From: an uncultured Oscillospiraceae bacterium
GTDB taxonomy: Bacteria > Bacillota > Clostridia > Oscillospirales > Ruminococcaceae
Length of the DNA: 64,000 nt
Reading direction: 5' to 3'
Assembly: GCA_949285935.1 (NCBI GenBank)
Contig: CASEAH010000073.1
Location: forward strand, 1-64,000
A model generated the notes under the pieces. It made no database searches, was not told the DNA's origin, and was given only the letters and a program-made list of their open reading frames with translations. The first letter of the stretch is position 1. The number at the start of each line of letters is the position of its first letter. The position numbers and the translations under genes are program-made. Shown one piece after another: positions 27,260 through 36,548 of this stretch.

Positions 27260-27649
27260 TTGCTTCGGTTCTGGATCATTATTGTCACCATACTCAATAC
27301 CGCTCTGGCCGTACTGGGAGGCGGCGTGGCTATCTTTGCCACCGGGGCTCAGGGAGTATCCCGCCTTCTGGGCTATTTTGCCGCGGCAATCTGCCTGGTG
27401 TGTGCCTTGTCTGGTTACCTGAACCTGTGGTTCCTCAGCGGCCTGGCACGGCAGCGGGAGGAAAAGGCCCGTGAAGCCCGCGCCCGCAGGCAGGAGGAAA
27501 AAGCCCTGCGTGCCGCCCGGGATCGGCAGCAGCCGCCTGCGGCAGTCCCGGAAGAGAACAGAACCTTCTGCCCGCCTGATGGGGACCAGCCGGTTTCTTC
27601 TTCCGCAATGCCGGCAGAAACGGACGAACCCGAATCTGTCAAGCCCTAA
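27260..27649 (+). CDS. Small membrane protein with charged tail, function unknown
   Basis: 129 residues. Two hydrophobic helices (about 4-25 and 38-60) are followed by a highly charged, probably helical stretch (REEKAREARARRQEEKALRAARDR) and a Pro/Ser/Glu-rich end. The start is TTG at 27260, 9 nt after GGGAGGG. It lies between era and yqzL and is probably cotranscribed. No family recognised. Confidence 0.6.
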   Translation: MLRFWIIIVTILNTALAVLGGGVAIFATGAQGVSRLLGYFAAAICLVCALSGYLNLWFLSGLARQREEKAREARARRQEEKALRAARDRQQPPAAVPEENRTFCPPDGDQPVSSSAMPAETDEPESVKP

Positions 27650-27740
27650 AACATTGGAAAAGGGTACAGGCTTTTCCTTACATAATCCTCCCGCCGGAAC
27701 ACACACTGAAAACAGGAGTTTGATCCTGGAGGTGTATGTG

Positions 27741-27920
27741 ATGACCAAACGCGCGGAGGAGACCTGGAAAAAATTTTGTGAGACAGGCCTTGTCTCTGAT
27801 TATCTGGAATACCGCAGTGCCGTGGCATTTGAGCAGCGAGGGCCCGGCCTGCCGGAGGAGGCGTCTTACCATGCAGATATCCACCGACGCGGCGGTGATA
27901 CGGGAGAAATCTCTGGATGA
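27741..27920 (+). CDS. yqzL: YqzL-like small protein
   Basis: 59 residues beginning MTKRAEETWKKFCETGLVSDYLEY, which matches the YqzL-like pattern (aromatic TWK..F..TG....YL.Y). In Bacillus yqzL also sits between era and recO. A ribosome site (TGGAGGTG) precedes the ATG. The frame runs 50 nt into recO, so residues after about 43 are read out of recO sequence, making the C-terminus longer than usual. Confidence 0.7.
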   Translation: MTKRAEETWKKFCETGLVSDYLEYRSAVAFEQRGPGLPEEASYHADIHRRGGDTGEISG

Positions 27921-28662
27921 GCACGATAAGCTGCTTACCCTGCTGACCCCCCACCGGGGACTGCTCACCGCCTATGCCAAAAATGCCCGGAAAATGCGCA
28001 GCACCATGGCCCCTGCCACAGAGCTGCTGTGCTATTCCCGTTTCCAGATCTTTCAGAACCGGGACCGCTTTTTTGTGGACCGTGCCGAAACCAATACGGT
28101 TTTTTTCGGCATACGCCAGGACATGGACAAGCTGTCCCTGGCTACATATTTTTGCCAGCTTTGCTGCGAGCTGGTTCCGGAAGAGGCAGAAGGAGAGGGA
28201 TATCTGCGGTTGTTTCTCAATTCGCTGCATCTTCTGGAAAAAGGGTCCCTGCCTCTTCTTCAGTTGAAAGCGGTCTTTGAACTGCGGCTGCTGTCCATGG
28301 CCGGATATATGCCTGATCTGGTGGCCTGCTGCGCCTGCGGAGATTTTCAGGGGCAGGGAGTTTTTTTCGCCCCTGTTCAGGGCACCCTGTGGTGCGGAGC
28401 ATGCGTGCAGGAGGCCTCACGCCAGGGACTTTCTCTGCTTCCTCTGTCCCCGGGGGTGTTCCAGGCCATGCGCCATATCATCTACAGCGATTTTGAAAAG
28501 CTTTTTTCTTTCCGTCTCTCTGAGGCGGGGGTGATGGAACTGAGCCGCGTCTGCCAGAACTATCTGCTTTGTCAGGTAGAGCGGGTGCTGCCTGCCCTGC
28601 GCTTTTTCGAGTCGATGTATCCTCCGCCCTCCCCACCCTCCCCTTCCCCGGCAGGCGTGTAA
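27871..28662 (+). CDS. recO: DNA repair protein RecO
   Basis: 263 residues. The N-terminal OB fold has VIREKSLDEHDKLLTLLTPHRGLLTAYAKNARK; the central zinc site is CCACGDF...WCGAC. RecO promotes RecA loading and strand annealing. The start is the ATG at 27871, consistent with the family N-terminus, and lies inside the end of yqzL. The C-terminus carries an unusual Pro/Ser tail (PPPSPPSPSPAG). Confidence 0.92.
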   Translation: MQISTDAAVIREKSLDEHDKLLTLLTPHRGLLTAYAKNARKMRSTMAPATELLCYSRFQIFQNRDRFFVDRAETNTVFFGIRQDMDKLSLATYFCQLCCELVPEEAEGEGYLRLFLNSLHLLEKGSLPLLQLKAVFELRLLSMAGYMPDLVACCACGDFQGQGVFFAPVQGTLWCGACVQEASRQGLSLLPLSPGVFQAMRHIIYSDFEKLFSFRLSEAGVMELSRVCQNYLLCQVERVLPALRFFESMYPPPSPPSPSPAGV

Positions 28663-28714
28663 TTTTTCCCCGTTTCCAGGCCGCCGTACCGGCAAGCCGC
28701 TGCGGCCTTGCCTC

Positions 28715-29165
28715 ATTCTTGGTATGACGGATATTTTTCTGCCGATTCTTCTGTTTTTTCCCATCTTTGGGGATACCAATTTTTATTTTTGCTTTCCATT
28801 TTAGGGCAGAGAAGCGTACAAATTTTCGTATCCCCATCTGCTTTTGCATGAAAACTTCCGGAACCGCCATAAACAGCTTTACAGAGGGAGGACGTAATTT
28901 CCCTCTGCCATCCCTTTTCTCCTGCCGGCGGTTCCCTGTCTCTTGACCTCAGATTTTTTTGGCTCTGGTTTTCAATGCCGGAGGAGCAAAATTCCCCGAC
29001 CCGGCGGTACAGGGACACTCTGCCGTGTCGTCTCCTCCACAGAAAATTTTCCATGGGGCAGAGTTCCTGACGGCTGTTTTTCTTCTGTCTGTGTTCCCTC
29101 GTTGCCGGGACGCCGATTTTTGATTTTTCATCCTTCAGCCCCATTTTTGATTTAAAAGGGCAAAG
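28715..29165 (-). repeat. Intergenic region with a diverged direct duplication
   Basis: Read on the minus strand, about 95 nt at 29065-29165 and again at 28715-28810 share an order of blocks: TGCCC, an A-rich AAAATGG, AAAAATCGGC/AAAAATTGGT, CAGAAGAA and CCGTCA. The two units are some 350 bp apart and diverged. No gene or known element was recognised in the 560 bp between recO and mutS2. Confidence 0.4.
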
Positions 29166-29224
29166 GTCTTCTGCCCCAGCACCCTGTGTGCCAGGCCATC
29201 CCAAACCCATTGAGAGGTGTAACT

Positions 29225-31621
29225 ATGCCACACGACCGACATCAAACCGCCCTGGAGCTTCCCAAGGTTCTCCGTCTTTTGGCGGATAAGACTTCCTGCG
29301 AAGCCGCAGCCCGCCGGGCGCTGGAATTGCAGCCCTATACCGAGTACCGGGATGTGGCTGCCGCCATCCAGCGCACCGCCGATATCAGTTCCCTGACCAC
29401 CCGGTACGGCACCCCTTCTGCCGGGGGCGTCCGGGACTGCGAAACCCAGCTTCGCCGTGCCCAGGTGGGCGCAAGGCTTACGATCCCTGAGATTCTGGCT
29501 GTCTGCCGCCTCCTGAAAACCATCCGGAACGTCAAGGACTGGCGGCGCCAGTGTCCCGACCACACCACTGTGGACTTTCTTTTTGAGGCGCTCTCCCCTG
29601 CCAAGGGGCTGGAGGAAGAAATCGACCGGGCCATCCAGAATGAAGAGGAACTGGCGGATACCGCTTCCCCCGAGCTGCGTGAGATCCGCCAGAAGATCCG
29701 CCGCGCTCAGCTGAAGATCCGGGAACAGCTGGATCATATCATCCGATCCCCTCAGTATGCCAAAGTGCTGCAGGAAGCCATCGTCACCATCCGGGACGGC
29801 CGGTTCGTTGTGCCGGTACGGGCAGAATGCAAGGGCGAACTTCGGGGCCTGGTCCATGATACCTCCTCCAGCGGCGCCACGGTTTTTATCGAGCCCATGT
29901 CCGTGGTGGACGCCAACAATGAGATCCGGCTCTTGCAAAGCCAGGAGCAGCAGGAGGTGGAGCGGATCCTGCTGGCTCTTTCCGGTGAAATCGGCCAGAT
30001 TGCTGACCTGACGCTGGAAAGCTTTGACGCTCTGGTGGAGTTGGATCTCCTTTTTGCCAAATCCCGGCTGGCAGATTCCATGAAGGCAGTGGTGCCCGAG
30101 ATCCGTCAGGACAAAGTCATCAAGCTGATCAAGGCCCGTCATCCCCTGATCGATAAAAACAAGGTCGTACCGGTGGACATCTCCCTGGGCGAGCATTTTG
30201 ACACCCTGGTCATCACCGGTCCCAACACCGGCGGTAAAACAGTGGTCCTTAAAACTCTGGGTCTGCTGACCCTGATGGCCGCCTGCGGTTTGCTCATTCC
30301 CGCCGCTTCCGGCAGCTGTGTGCCTGTTTTCACCCGGGTGCTGGCGGACATCGGCGACGAGCAGAGCATTGAGCAGAGCCTGTCCACCTTTTCCGCCCAC
30401 ATTACCAATATCATCTCCATTCTCCAGTGCGCCGATCAGGACAGCCTGGTCCTCACCGACGAGCTGGGGGCCGGCACCGATCCCTCCGAGGGCGCGGCGC
30501 TGGCGGTATCCATCATCGAACATCTGCGGGCCAAGGGGGTCCGCCTGGCCGCCACCACCCACTACGCCGAGATCAAAATGTACGCCCTCTCTACCCCCGG
30601 GGTAGAAAATGGCAGCTGCGAATTTGATGTGGAGACCCTCTCTCCTACCTATCGTCTCCTCATCGGTGTGCCGGGACGGTCCAACGCCTTTGCCATCAGC
30701 CGCCGCCTGGGACTTCCCGAGGAGGTCATCCACCGGGCCCGGGAACTGATGTCCACTGAAAACACCCGTTTTGAAGATGTAGTGGATAAGCTGGAGCAGG
30801 CCCGCCAGACCCTGGAAAAGGAGCAGGTGGCGGCTCTTTCCAACCGGCAGCAGGCGGAATATATCCGTCAGCAGATCGAGGCGGAGAAGCAGCGGCTCCA
30901 GAAGCAGATGGAAAAAGAAATCGCCCAGGCCCGCTCCCAGGCCCAAACCATGGTGGAACGGGTCCGCAGCCAGACCGACCTCCTCCTCAACGAACTGGAA
31001 GAACTGAAAAAGCAGAAGGACAAGGAGGATTTTGCCGCCAAGGTATCGGCGGTGCGGGGCAGCTACAAGGGCCGCATCGAAAAGCTGCGGGATCTGGCCG
31101 ATCCCGTAATCCGGAAGAAAGAAGAGCCCTACGCCCTGCCCCGTCCTCTTAAATCCGGGGATACGGTTCTTCTGGCCGATCTGGGGACCGAGGCCACTGT
31201 CCTTTCAGGGCCGGACAGTTCCGGCTCCTATCTGGTCCAGGCGGGTATCCTTAAAACCAAAGTCCCCGCAGACGGGCTCCGGCTGGTAGAGCAGCCCAAA
31301 AAGGTCACCTATCAGGGCCAGAGCCAGCGGCGGGTCCGCCCGGAAGGCGGCGGCGGAAAGGGCCTGAAAACCCAGCGTCCCAGTATGGAACTGGATCTGC
31401 GGGGCATGGCCTCGGACGAGGGCATTATGGAAACCGACCGTTTCCTGGATCGCTGCGTCCTTTCGGGACTGACCAATGTCACCATTATCCATGGTAAGGG
31501 CACCGGCGTGCTGCGCAAGGCCATCCGGGAGCACCTGAAACGCCACCCCAGCGTCCGTTCCTTCCGTCCCGGCCTGTATGGCGAGGGAGAGGACGGCGTA
31601 ACCGTGGTAGAACTGAAATAA
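29225..31621 (+). CDS. mutS2: Endonuclease MutS2
   Basis: 798 residues, normal length. Core and clamp region, then the ABC-type ATPase with Walker A GPNTGGKT and Walker B LVLTDELGAGTDPSEG, a long coiled coil (about 520-630), a KOW-like segment and the C-terminal Smr nuclease domain (MELDLRGM, IIHGKGTGVLR). MutS2 suppresses recombination and acts in rescue of collided ribosomes. The ATG at 29225 follows GAGAGG; an in-frame ATG 39 nt upstream adds residues unlike the family. Confidence 0.96.
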   Translation: MPHDRHQTALELPKVLRLLADKTSCEAAARRALELQPYTEYRDVAAAIQRTADISSLTTRYGTPSAGGVRDCETQLRRAQVGARLTIPEILAVCRLLKTIRNVKDWRRQCPDHTTVDFLFEALSPAKGLEEEIDRAIQNEEELADTASPELREIRQKIRRAQLKIREQLDHIIRSPQYAKVLQEAIVTIRDGRFVVPVRAECKGELRGLVHDTSSSGATVFIEPMSVVDANNEIRLLQSQEQQEVERILLALSGEIGQIADLTLESFDALVELDLLFAKSRLADSMKAVVPEIRQDKVIKLIKARHPLIDKNKVVPVDISLGEHFDTLVITGPNTGGKTVVLKTLGLLTLMAACGLLIPAASGSCVPVFTRVLADIGDEQSIEQSLSTFSAHITNIISILQCADQDSLVLTDELGAGTDPSEGAALAVSIIEHLRAKGVRLAATTHYAEIKMYALSTPGVENGSCEFDVETLSPTYRLLIGVPGRSNAFAISRRLGLPEEVIHRARELMSTENTRFEDVVDKLEQARQTLEKEQVAALSNRQQAEYIRQQIEAEKQRLQKQMEKEIAQARSQAQTMVERVRSQTDLLLNELEELKKQKDKEDFAAKVSAVRGSYKGRIEKLRDLADPVIRKKEEPYALPRPLKSGDTVLLADLGTEATVLSGPDSSGSYLVQAGILKTKVPADGLRLVEQPKKVTYQGQSQRRVRPEGGGGKGLKTQRPSMELDLRGMASDEGIMETDRFLDRCVLSGLTNVTIIHGKGTGVLRKAIREHLKRHPSVRSFRPGLYGEGEDGVTVVELK

Positions 31622-31635
31622 AAGGAGTTATTCCC

Positions 31636-32460
31636 ATGCTCCCTCTTTCCTGTGTTTTCACCGATTTGGACGGTACCCTGCTCCATTCTGACCGTACCCT
31701 GGACCCCCGGGATCTTGCCACCATCCGTGCCCTCCAAAGCCGGGGGATTCCCGTTCTCATCGCCACCGGCAGGCATCATACCATCGCCCGGCCCATCTAC
31801 GATCAAATAGGCGGCGGGGTTCCCGCCGTCACCTGCAACGGCGGCGTCATTTACGATTATGAAGCGGGACACGCGCTTCTGGACATCTGCCTGTCTCCTG
31901 AGGCAGTGGCGGAGGTCTGCGGCTATGCCCGCCGCGCCGGACTGCGGTATTATATCTTTACACCGGAAAAAAGCTACTACGACCCTGATGACACCCGGCT
32001 GGACTTCCGCAAGGGAGCCATGCCCCTCTGCCCCGGGGTCAGGGTGGAATTCAGCAGCATGGATGATCTGGGGGACCCCACCGCACATCGGGTGGTGAAG
32101 ATCATTCTTCCCGGAATGGGGGATGAGGCGGTGGAGTCTTTTCGGGCGGCGCTGGCCCACCGGAAAGACATGGAACTAACCTTTTCCGGCGCCGGGCTGC
32201 TGGAGGTCAATAACGCCGGGGTCACCAAAGGCTGGGGGGTACGCTGGCTGGCCCAACGGCTGGGGCTGGATCTTTCCCGTGCCCTCAGCCTGGGGGACAA
32301 CCTCAACGACCTGGCTATGGTACAGGCCACCGGTTTTTCGGCCGTCCCTGCAAATGCTGTTGCCCAGCTGAAAGAGGCCGCGACTCTGGTAGTCCCGGAC
32401 AACGACCATTGCCCCCTTACCTGTGCCGTCCAAGCGCTTTTTCCTCAGCTGCTGGAATGA
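31636..32460 (+). CDS. Cof-type HAD-superfamily phosphatase
   Basis: 274 residues. HAD motif I is FTDLDGTLL with both Asp residues, motif II is IATGR, and motif IV is LGDNLNDLAM. The inserted type-C2 cap lies between about residues 85 and 195. Cof-like enzymes dephosphorylate sugar phosphates, flavin or vitamin precursors; the substrate cannot be given. It starts 14 bp after mutS2 with AAAGGAG. Confidence 0.92.
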   Translation: MLPLSCVFTDLDGTLLHSDRTLDPRDLATIRALQSRGIPVLIATGRHHTIARPIYDQIGGGVPAVTCNGGVIYDYEAGHALLDICLSPEAVAEVCGYARRAGLRYYIFTPEKSYYDPDDTRLDFRKGAMPLCPGVRVEFSSMDDLGDPTAHRVVKIILPGMGDEAVESFRAALAHRKDMELTFSGAGLLEVNNAGVTKGWGVRWLAQRLGLDLSRALSLGDNLNDLAMVQATGFSAVPANAVAQLKEAATLVVPDNDHCPLTCAVQALFPQLLE

Positions 32461-32557
32461 CTTTCCCTTCGCCGGAGAATCCAGCCGGCGCATATTCCCT
32501 TTGCCTCCGCAGACAATACCAGGGTGTTCCCGGTATCTGTCTCGGAGGTGTTTTTAT

Positions 32558-32983
32558 TTGCTGCATTTGATTTTTCCCCGGCCGCGCCCCTTTGGAAAAT
32601 CCGGTCCGCTGCTGCTGATGTTCGCCTTTGGGGCTGCTGCTTACAGCCTCATCGAAACTCTGTGGCGGGGATACACCCACTGGACCATGTCTCTTACCGG
32701 CGGAGCCTGTATGGCCACTTTCTACGCTCTCAGCGGACCGCTTCGCGGCTGCAGCCACCTTCGTAAGTGTGCTGTTGGTTCGGCGGTCATCACCCTGTAT
32801 GAATTCATTGCGGGATGTGTCGTCAACCTGCGGCTTCGGTGGAATGTCTGGGATTATTCCAGCCTTCCTTTCAATTTCTTGGGGCAGATCTGCCTGCGGT
32901 TCAGCTTCTTTTGGTTTTTACTGTCGGCTCCCGCCTTTCTCATCTGCGGCAGCCTGCGGGACCGCCTTCAGGGAAACACGTGA
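32558..32983 (+). CDS. CmpB-type (PF06541) putative ABC transporter permease
   Basis: 141 residues, four hydrophobic helices, with the family signature LYEFIAGCVVNLRLRWNVWDYSSLPFN (here residues about 80-106; the WDYS-PFN core is diagnostic). Although named permease in databases, no ATPase partner is nearby and the function is unproven. The start is TTG at 32558, 9 nt after GGAGG. A second member of the family lies at 35284-36264. Confidence 0.75.
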   Translation: MLHLIFPRPRPFGKSGPLLLMFAFGAAAYSLIETLWRGYTHWTMSLTGGACMATFYALSGPLRGCSHLRKCAVGSAVITLYEFIAGCVVNLRLRWNVWDYSSLPFNFLGQICLRFSFFWFLLSAPAFLICGSLRDRLQGNT

Positions 32984-33280
32984 TCGGCCCTGAAACAAAT
33001 CCGCTCGCTGAAGTTTACCGGAAGAGATCAGGCGCCTGGTACTCAATGGAACGGCAAGCGGCCCATGAAAGGAAGCGCCTGGTGACTGCCATCCGCAACG
33101 TCTCCTCTTTACCGGCTGACTTCATTCATTCCAAAACCTGCAAATTAAGGTGCAAAAAGTTCCTGCCACACCTCAATAAGGATCGGGTAACTTGACGGCT
33201 GTTGGCTGTGCTTTTGTTTCCGCTCCCCACCACGCACACAACCTTGTGGGGGAAAGGTTCCCTGCAGGAACCGCCCCAAT
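32984..33280. other. Intergenic region with hairpins
   Basis: No gene supported. Hairpins CCCCAC/GTGGGG (33226-33252) and GGTTCC/GGAACC (33256-33272) are present. Confidence 0.35.
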
Positions 33281-33283
33281 AAT

Positions 33284-33320
33284 AAGAACAGCTCTTTCAG
33301 AATCGAAAGAACTGCTCTTT
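33284..33320 (-). terminator. Intrinsic terminator of the sigma/anti-sigma operon
   Basis: A stem of about 15 bp (AAGAACAGCTCTTTC with its complement, two G-U pairs) followed on the minus strand by a T-rich tract, 37 nt after the anti-sigma stop. Confidence 0.75.
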
Positions 33321-33356
33321 GTGACTGCTGTTCGGTTGGGGGCAGGACGGCGGGCT

Positions 33357-33932
33357 TTACCGATACTGCGTAATAATTCTTTCCACATCTGTGGTGTCGC
33401 CGTTGGCATAGATATAGCTGAAAGCAAACCCGTTCTGCTCCCAAATGGCATAGGCAGTGTCCGCATACTTATAATATTGAACTTTTACGCCTTGGATGTC
33501 TTCACTTTTCTCCAGTGTACCGCCGTAAATACCGCTGATATCCCCACTTCCATACCGGATGCGGAATTGTGAACCGTCTGCGTAGTCTACCTGACCCATG
33601 GTGGGATAACTGTCTTCAATCATGACAGAATAAGATGCAACTTCTTTATCCAGAATCAGGACCGGGAAGTCAAGATACTCTTCCATCTCCTCAACCGATG
33701 TAACCGTAAGAATCGGATTGGGTATTTGAACGGGATCGGGGTTGGGGACCAGATGGTTGCCGGATCGTGCAAACAGGATTCCGCCCACAACCATCAGACA
33801 CAAGCAGGCGGCCATGGCTCCCCATTTCATCCAAACCGTCTTTTGTGCTTTTCTGCTTCCGTACCCAATGGCTTCTTCCACATATTTGCCGTCAATTTCA
33901 TTCATGGCTTCGGAAAACTTTTTTGTATTCAT
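33357..33932 (-). CDS. Probable membrane anti-sigma factor / DUF4367-like protein
   Basis: 191 residues. A short cytoplasmic N-terminus (about 1-34), one transmembrane helix (WGAMAACLCLMVVGGILFA) and an extracytoplasmic domain with the EEMEEYLDFPVL and YYKYADTAYAIWEQNGFAFSY segments seen in DUF4367-type domains. The ATG overlaps the stop of the ECF sigma gene (ATGA), so it is translationally coupled and the likely regulator of that sigma factor. A+T-richer than its surroundings. Confidence 0.78.
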   Translation of the reverse strand: MNTKKFSEAMNEIDGKYVEEAIGYGSRKAQKTVWMKWGAMAACLCLMVVGGILFARSGNHLVPNPDPVQIPNPILTVTSVEEMEEYLDFPVLILDKEVASYSVMIEDSYPTMGQVDYADGSQFRIRYGSGDISGIYGGTLEKSEDIQGVKVQYYKYADTAYAIWEQNGFAFSYIYANGDTTDVERIITQYR

Positions 33933-34489
33933 AGAGATACCTCTCTTTCCATCAGATAGTCTTTCATTTTTTGACGGATACGGGTCAACCGAACAGAAAC
34001 ATTTTTTTCTGTAAGCCCCACAAATTTGGCTATGTCTTGGCAACTATCGGAAAACCAATACCGGCGCATGAAGATAACCCGGTTCTGAACCGTTAGAGTG
34101 TCTAAAAAATTTTCGATCATGCGGGCTAATTCTTTGGCTTCAATTTCGGTCTCCACCGTGTACGGATCGGGTATGCAGGACTCAATCTCTTCCATCGCAA
34201 CCGTGTATGTGCTGCTGCGCTTGGCCGTTTCCTTCCGGTAATAGGCTTTCAGTGAAATATTCCGAACAATCTTGCAGAGATAGGTCAAAAGCGGATGGGG
34301 TTTTGCCGGCGGGATGGCGTTCCAGGCGCCCAAATAAGCGTCGTTGACACACTCTTCCGCGTCCTGCAGATTATTGACTATGTTGTATGAGAGTTTATGA
34401 AACACCTTGCCGTACTTTGCATCCAGCTCCTGTATGGCCCGTTCCGAGCGTTCAAAAAACATTTCTATGATTTTTTCATCTTCCGTCAT
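33929..34489 (-). CDS. ECF-type RNA polymerase sigma factor
   Basis: 186 residues. Region 2 (HKLSYNIVNNLQDAEECVNDAYLGAWNAIPP) and region 4 (LTVQNRVIFMRRYWFSDSCQDIAKFVGLTEKNVSVRLTRIRQKMK) are intact. It should direct transcription of a small stress or envelope regulon, held by the membrane protein encoded next. CGTCTC/AGGAGACG precedes the ATG as ribosome site. Codon use is A+T-richer than neighbouring genes, suggesting later arrival. Confidence 0.92.
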   Translation of the reverse strand: MTEDEKIIEMFFERSERAIQELDAKYGKVFHKLSYNIVNNLQDAEECVNDAYLGAWNAIPPAKPHPLLTYLCKIVRNISLKAYYRKETAKRSSTYTVAMEEIESCIPDPYTVETEIEAKELARMIENFLDTLTVQNRVIFMRRYWFSDSCQDIAKFVGLTEKNVSVRLTRIRQKMKDYLMEREVSL

Positions 34490-34510
34490 CCTATCGTCTC
34501 CTTTCCCGCT

Positions 34511-34795
34511 TCATTCATATACTACGGTTTTCGCGGCAAATACTACATCAAACCCATGAACTTCTTTTAAAAAATTACATGATGCGGCAGCCACACTGCC
34601 TGTGGGCCGCTGCACGGATGATTTAGCGGCATTTTCCGCCGGTTCGTAATCTCTTTGAATTTTATCGCAGAGTAATTCCTCCCCTTCGGTGTAGGCAGGC
34701 GACCCATTTTCTGGCTGAAAACAACTTGACATCGGAGATAAACGGCTCCCGGCAGGTATGTCGGTATTTGACTTAAAACCATATAACTCCGGCAT
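34511..34795 (-). CDS. Doubtful small ORF, possible gene remnant
   Basis: A 94-residue reading with AAGGTGAAG before its ATG, 21 bp upstream of the sigma factor on the same strand. It has no recognised family, no membrane segment and mixed composition. It could be a remnant of an acquired element; another frame of the same DNA is also open. Confidence 0.25.
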   Translation of the reverse strand: MPELYGFKSNTDIPAGSRLSPMSSCFQPENGSPAYTEGEELLCDKIQRDYEPAENAAKSSVQRPTGSVAAASCNFLKEVHGFDVVFAAKTVVYE

Positions 34796-34964
34796 AAGCT
34801 TCACCTTATCTTGTCCAAGGCACAGCCATTAAGGTAAATTTTTATTTTGGCCTTTGTGGGGGGGAATATAGAAGCGATATGCCGGGCTTACCGATAGTTT
34901 TGGTGGGAGAGCCAGCAGATATATTGTTTTTGTAAGGCTTTCCGGAGCGGTACAATCTTTATTC

Positions 34965-35215
34965 AAGTCATGATCACCGGCTAAGCCGGGGCTTGAGCAG
35001 GCCCTGGAAGGACCTCATACCGGAAGCTTCCCACAAGGAACTTGGATCATCTGCCGCTTGTACGACAGCCCGTAAGCAGGCGTTGCTTTTCCAAGATCAA
35101 CTTTTTGACAACCATAAAGTTGCTGATGGTTTCTTGGTCAGCGCAATGCTTGAAGCTAAGGCTCCTTTACACTCCACAGCAGGGCTGGAGGTTGGCTTTA
35201 TACTTAAGCAAATAA
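34965..35215 (+). repeat. Dispersed ~250-bp repeat, copy 3 (full length)
   Basis: Opens CAAGTCATGATCACCGGCTA, has a CCGGCTAAGCCGG hairpin, then CCTCATACCGGAAGC, GGATCATCTGCCGC, GCGTTGCTTTTCCAAGATCA, ATGCTTGAAGCTAAG and ends TACTTAAGCAAAT. It abuts the terminator at 35218. Confidence 0.75.
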
Positions 35216-35217
35216 CA

Positions 35218-35270
35218 GCAAAGGACCTCCCCGAGGATGAACGGTACATCCCCCGGGAGGTCCTTAAAAC
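35218..35270 (-). terminator. Intrinsic terminator of the CmpB-type gene
   Basis: Perfect 11-bp stem AAGGACCTCCC / GGGAGGTCCTT with a 23-nt loop, 14 nt past the leftward stop codon; only a weak T tract on the minus side. Confidence 0.6.
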
Positions 35271-35283
35271 TTCACTGAAAGAC

Positions 35284-36264
35284 TTATGATTCTCCGTTTT
35301 TTCTTTCCAGCCTTTCCCGCAGTTTCTCCAGCGCATCCCCATACCGGGTGGAGCGCATACGGGGGAAGGCTTTGAGCAGCCGCCGGTCGGTATATCTCTG
35401 TCCCGCCAGGAGTTCCCGGATCCTCTTGGAATGGAACCGGCTTCCCTCGAAACCGCCTTCATCCCCCTCCTGTTCCGCAGCGCGCAGGCGATACATCCGT
35501 TCCCGCAGATTCCGCCTCAGCTGAGCGGCAGACAGGTCAGAGCTTTCCTCCAGCCTGCGGAGCAGCTCCTCACCCCGGGCACGCAGCGGGCTGGAGCGGG
35601 AGAATTCCTCCAGCCGTTCCGCCAGCTCCGTCTTGAATTCCTCCAAGCTGGGGCTGTCCAGACGTTCCTCCAGACGCTCCCGCATCCGGGTAATTTTTTC
35701 CCGGCTCTCGGTCCGGTAGTCGTCCAGCGCCGCCTGGATCTCTGCCAGACGACCGTTCATGGTAAGGATATGGCGGACGGTGACGACAAAATCTACGGAG
35801 ATCACCGTCAGCAACGTTCCCGATGCAATGTATACCGTCAGGGCGGAAAGACCGTTGACCAGCCCCTCCACAACGGGGTGGACCACCCGCATCAGCAGCA
35901 CCGAAAGCAGGCCGAAGACCAGTGCCCCATACAGACAGACTCTGCCGTTGATGTTGAAAGGATAATGGGAGTAATCCCACCATTTGGCATGAAAAAGCTT
36001 TTCCAACAGCCAGGACGTAAAGTATTCCAGAATTCCGGTAAGAACAATGCTGGACAAAAACAGGCTCAGCAGGCTCCCGGTATTATCCCGGAGGGCAAAA
36101 ATGACAATGAGAGCGCCAAAGCCATAAATGGGGCAATAGGGACCGGTAAGCAGTCCCCGATTGACCAGCGACCCCGAGGTGACAGAACAGAGGATGGATT
36201 CGTACACCCATCCTGCAAAGCTGTAAATCATCAGCCACAGAAAAATTTTGGCAGCGGTCAGCAT
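35284..36264 (-). CDS. CmpB-type (PF06541) membrane protein with coiled-coil tail
   Basis: 326 residues. The N-terminal half has about five helices and the family motifs FAGWVYESILCS, GLLTGPYCPIYGFGAL and WWDYSHYPFNINGRVCL. From about residue 175 a long charged helix region begins (LAEIQAALDDYRTESREKITRMRERLEERLD) and continues to the C-terminus, an extension not seen in the short paralogue at 32558. AAAGGAG is 8 nt before the ATG at 36264; an in-frame ATG 27 nt upstream is less well placed. Function unproven. Confidence 0.8.
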   Translation of the reverse strand: MLTAAKIFLWLMIYSFAGWVYESILCSVTSGSLVNRGLLTGPYCPIYGFGALIVIFALRDNTGSLLSLFLSSIVLTGILEYFTSWLLEKLFHAKWWDYSHYPFNINGRVCLYGALVFGLLSVLLMRVVHPVVEGLVNGLSALTVYIASGTLLTVISVDFVVTVRHILTMNGRLAEIQAALDDYRTESREKITRMRERLEERLDSPSLEEFKTELAERLEEFSRSSPLRARGEELLRRLEESSDLSAAQLRRNLRERMYRLRAAEQEGDEGGFEGSRFHSKRIRELLAGQRYTDRRLLKAFPRMRSTRYGDALEKLRERLERKNGES

Positions 36265-36548
36265 GGCACACGCTCCTTTATCATCCATCATATTTTCGCC
36301 CGGTCCAGGGCTGCAGAGAACTCAAAACGGCCTGCCCCCAAATGCGTCAACCGGCATTCCAGGCTTTTCACATGCCGCAGGCACTTCCTCCCTGCAACAG
36401 GTTTCCCCACATTCAAAATTGAGGCGTGACTGTGACCTGTATTCCGCAGCCTTTAAAAAATGGCCGTTCTTCCTGCTCCGGGCCCATGAACAGACAGCTG
36501 CCTGGCGCAGGCGCTCCCACGGGCTGAGGCATAGCGCTGGATCCAAGT

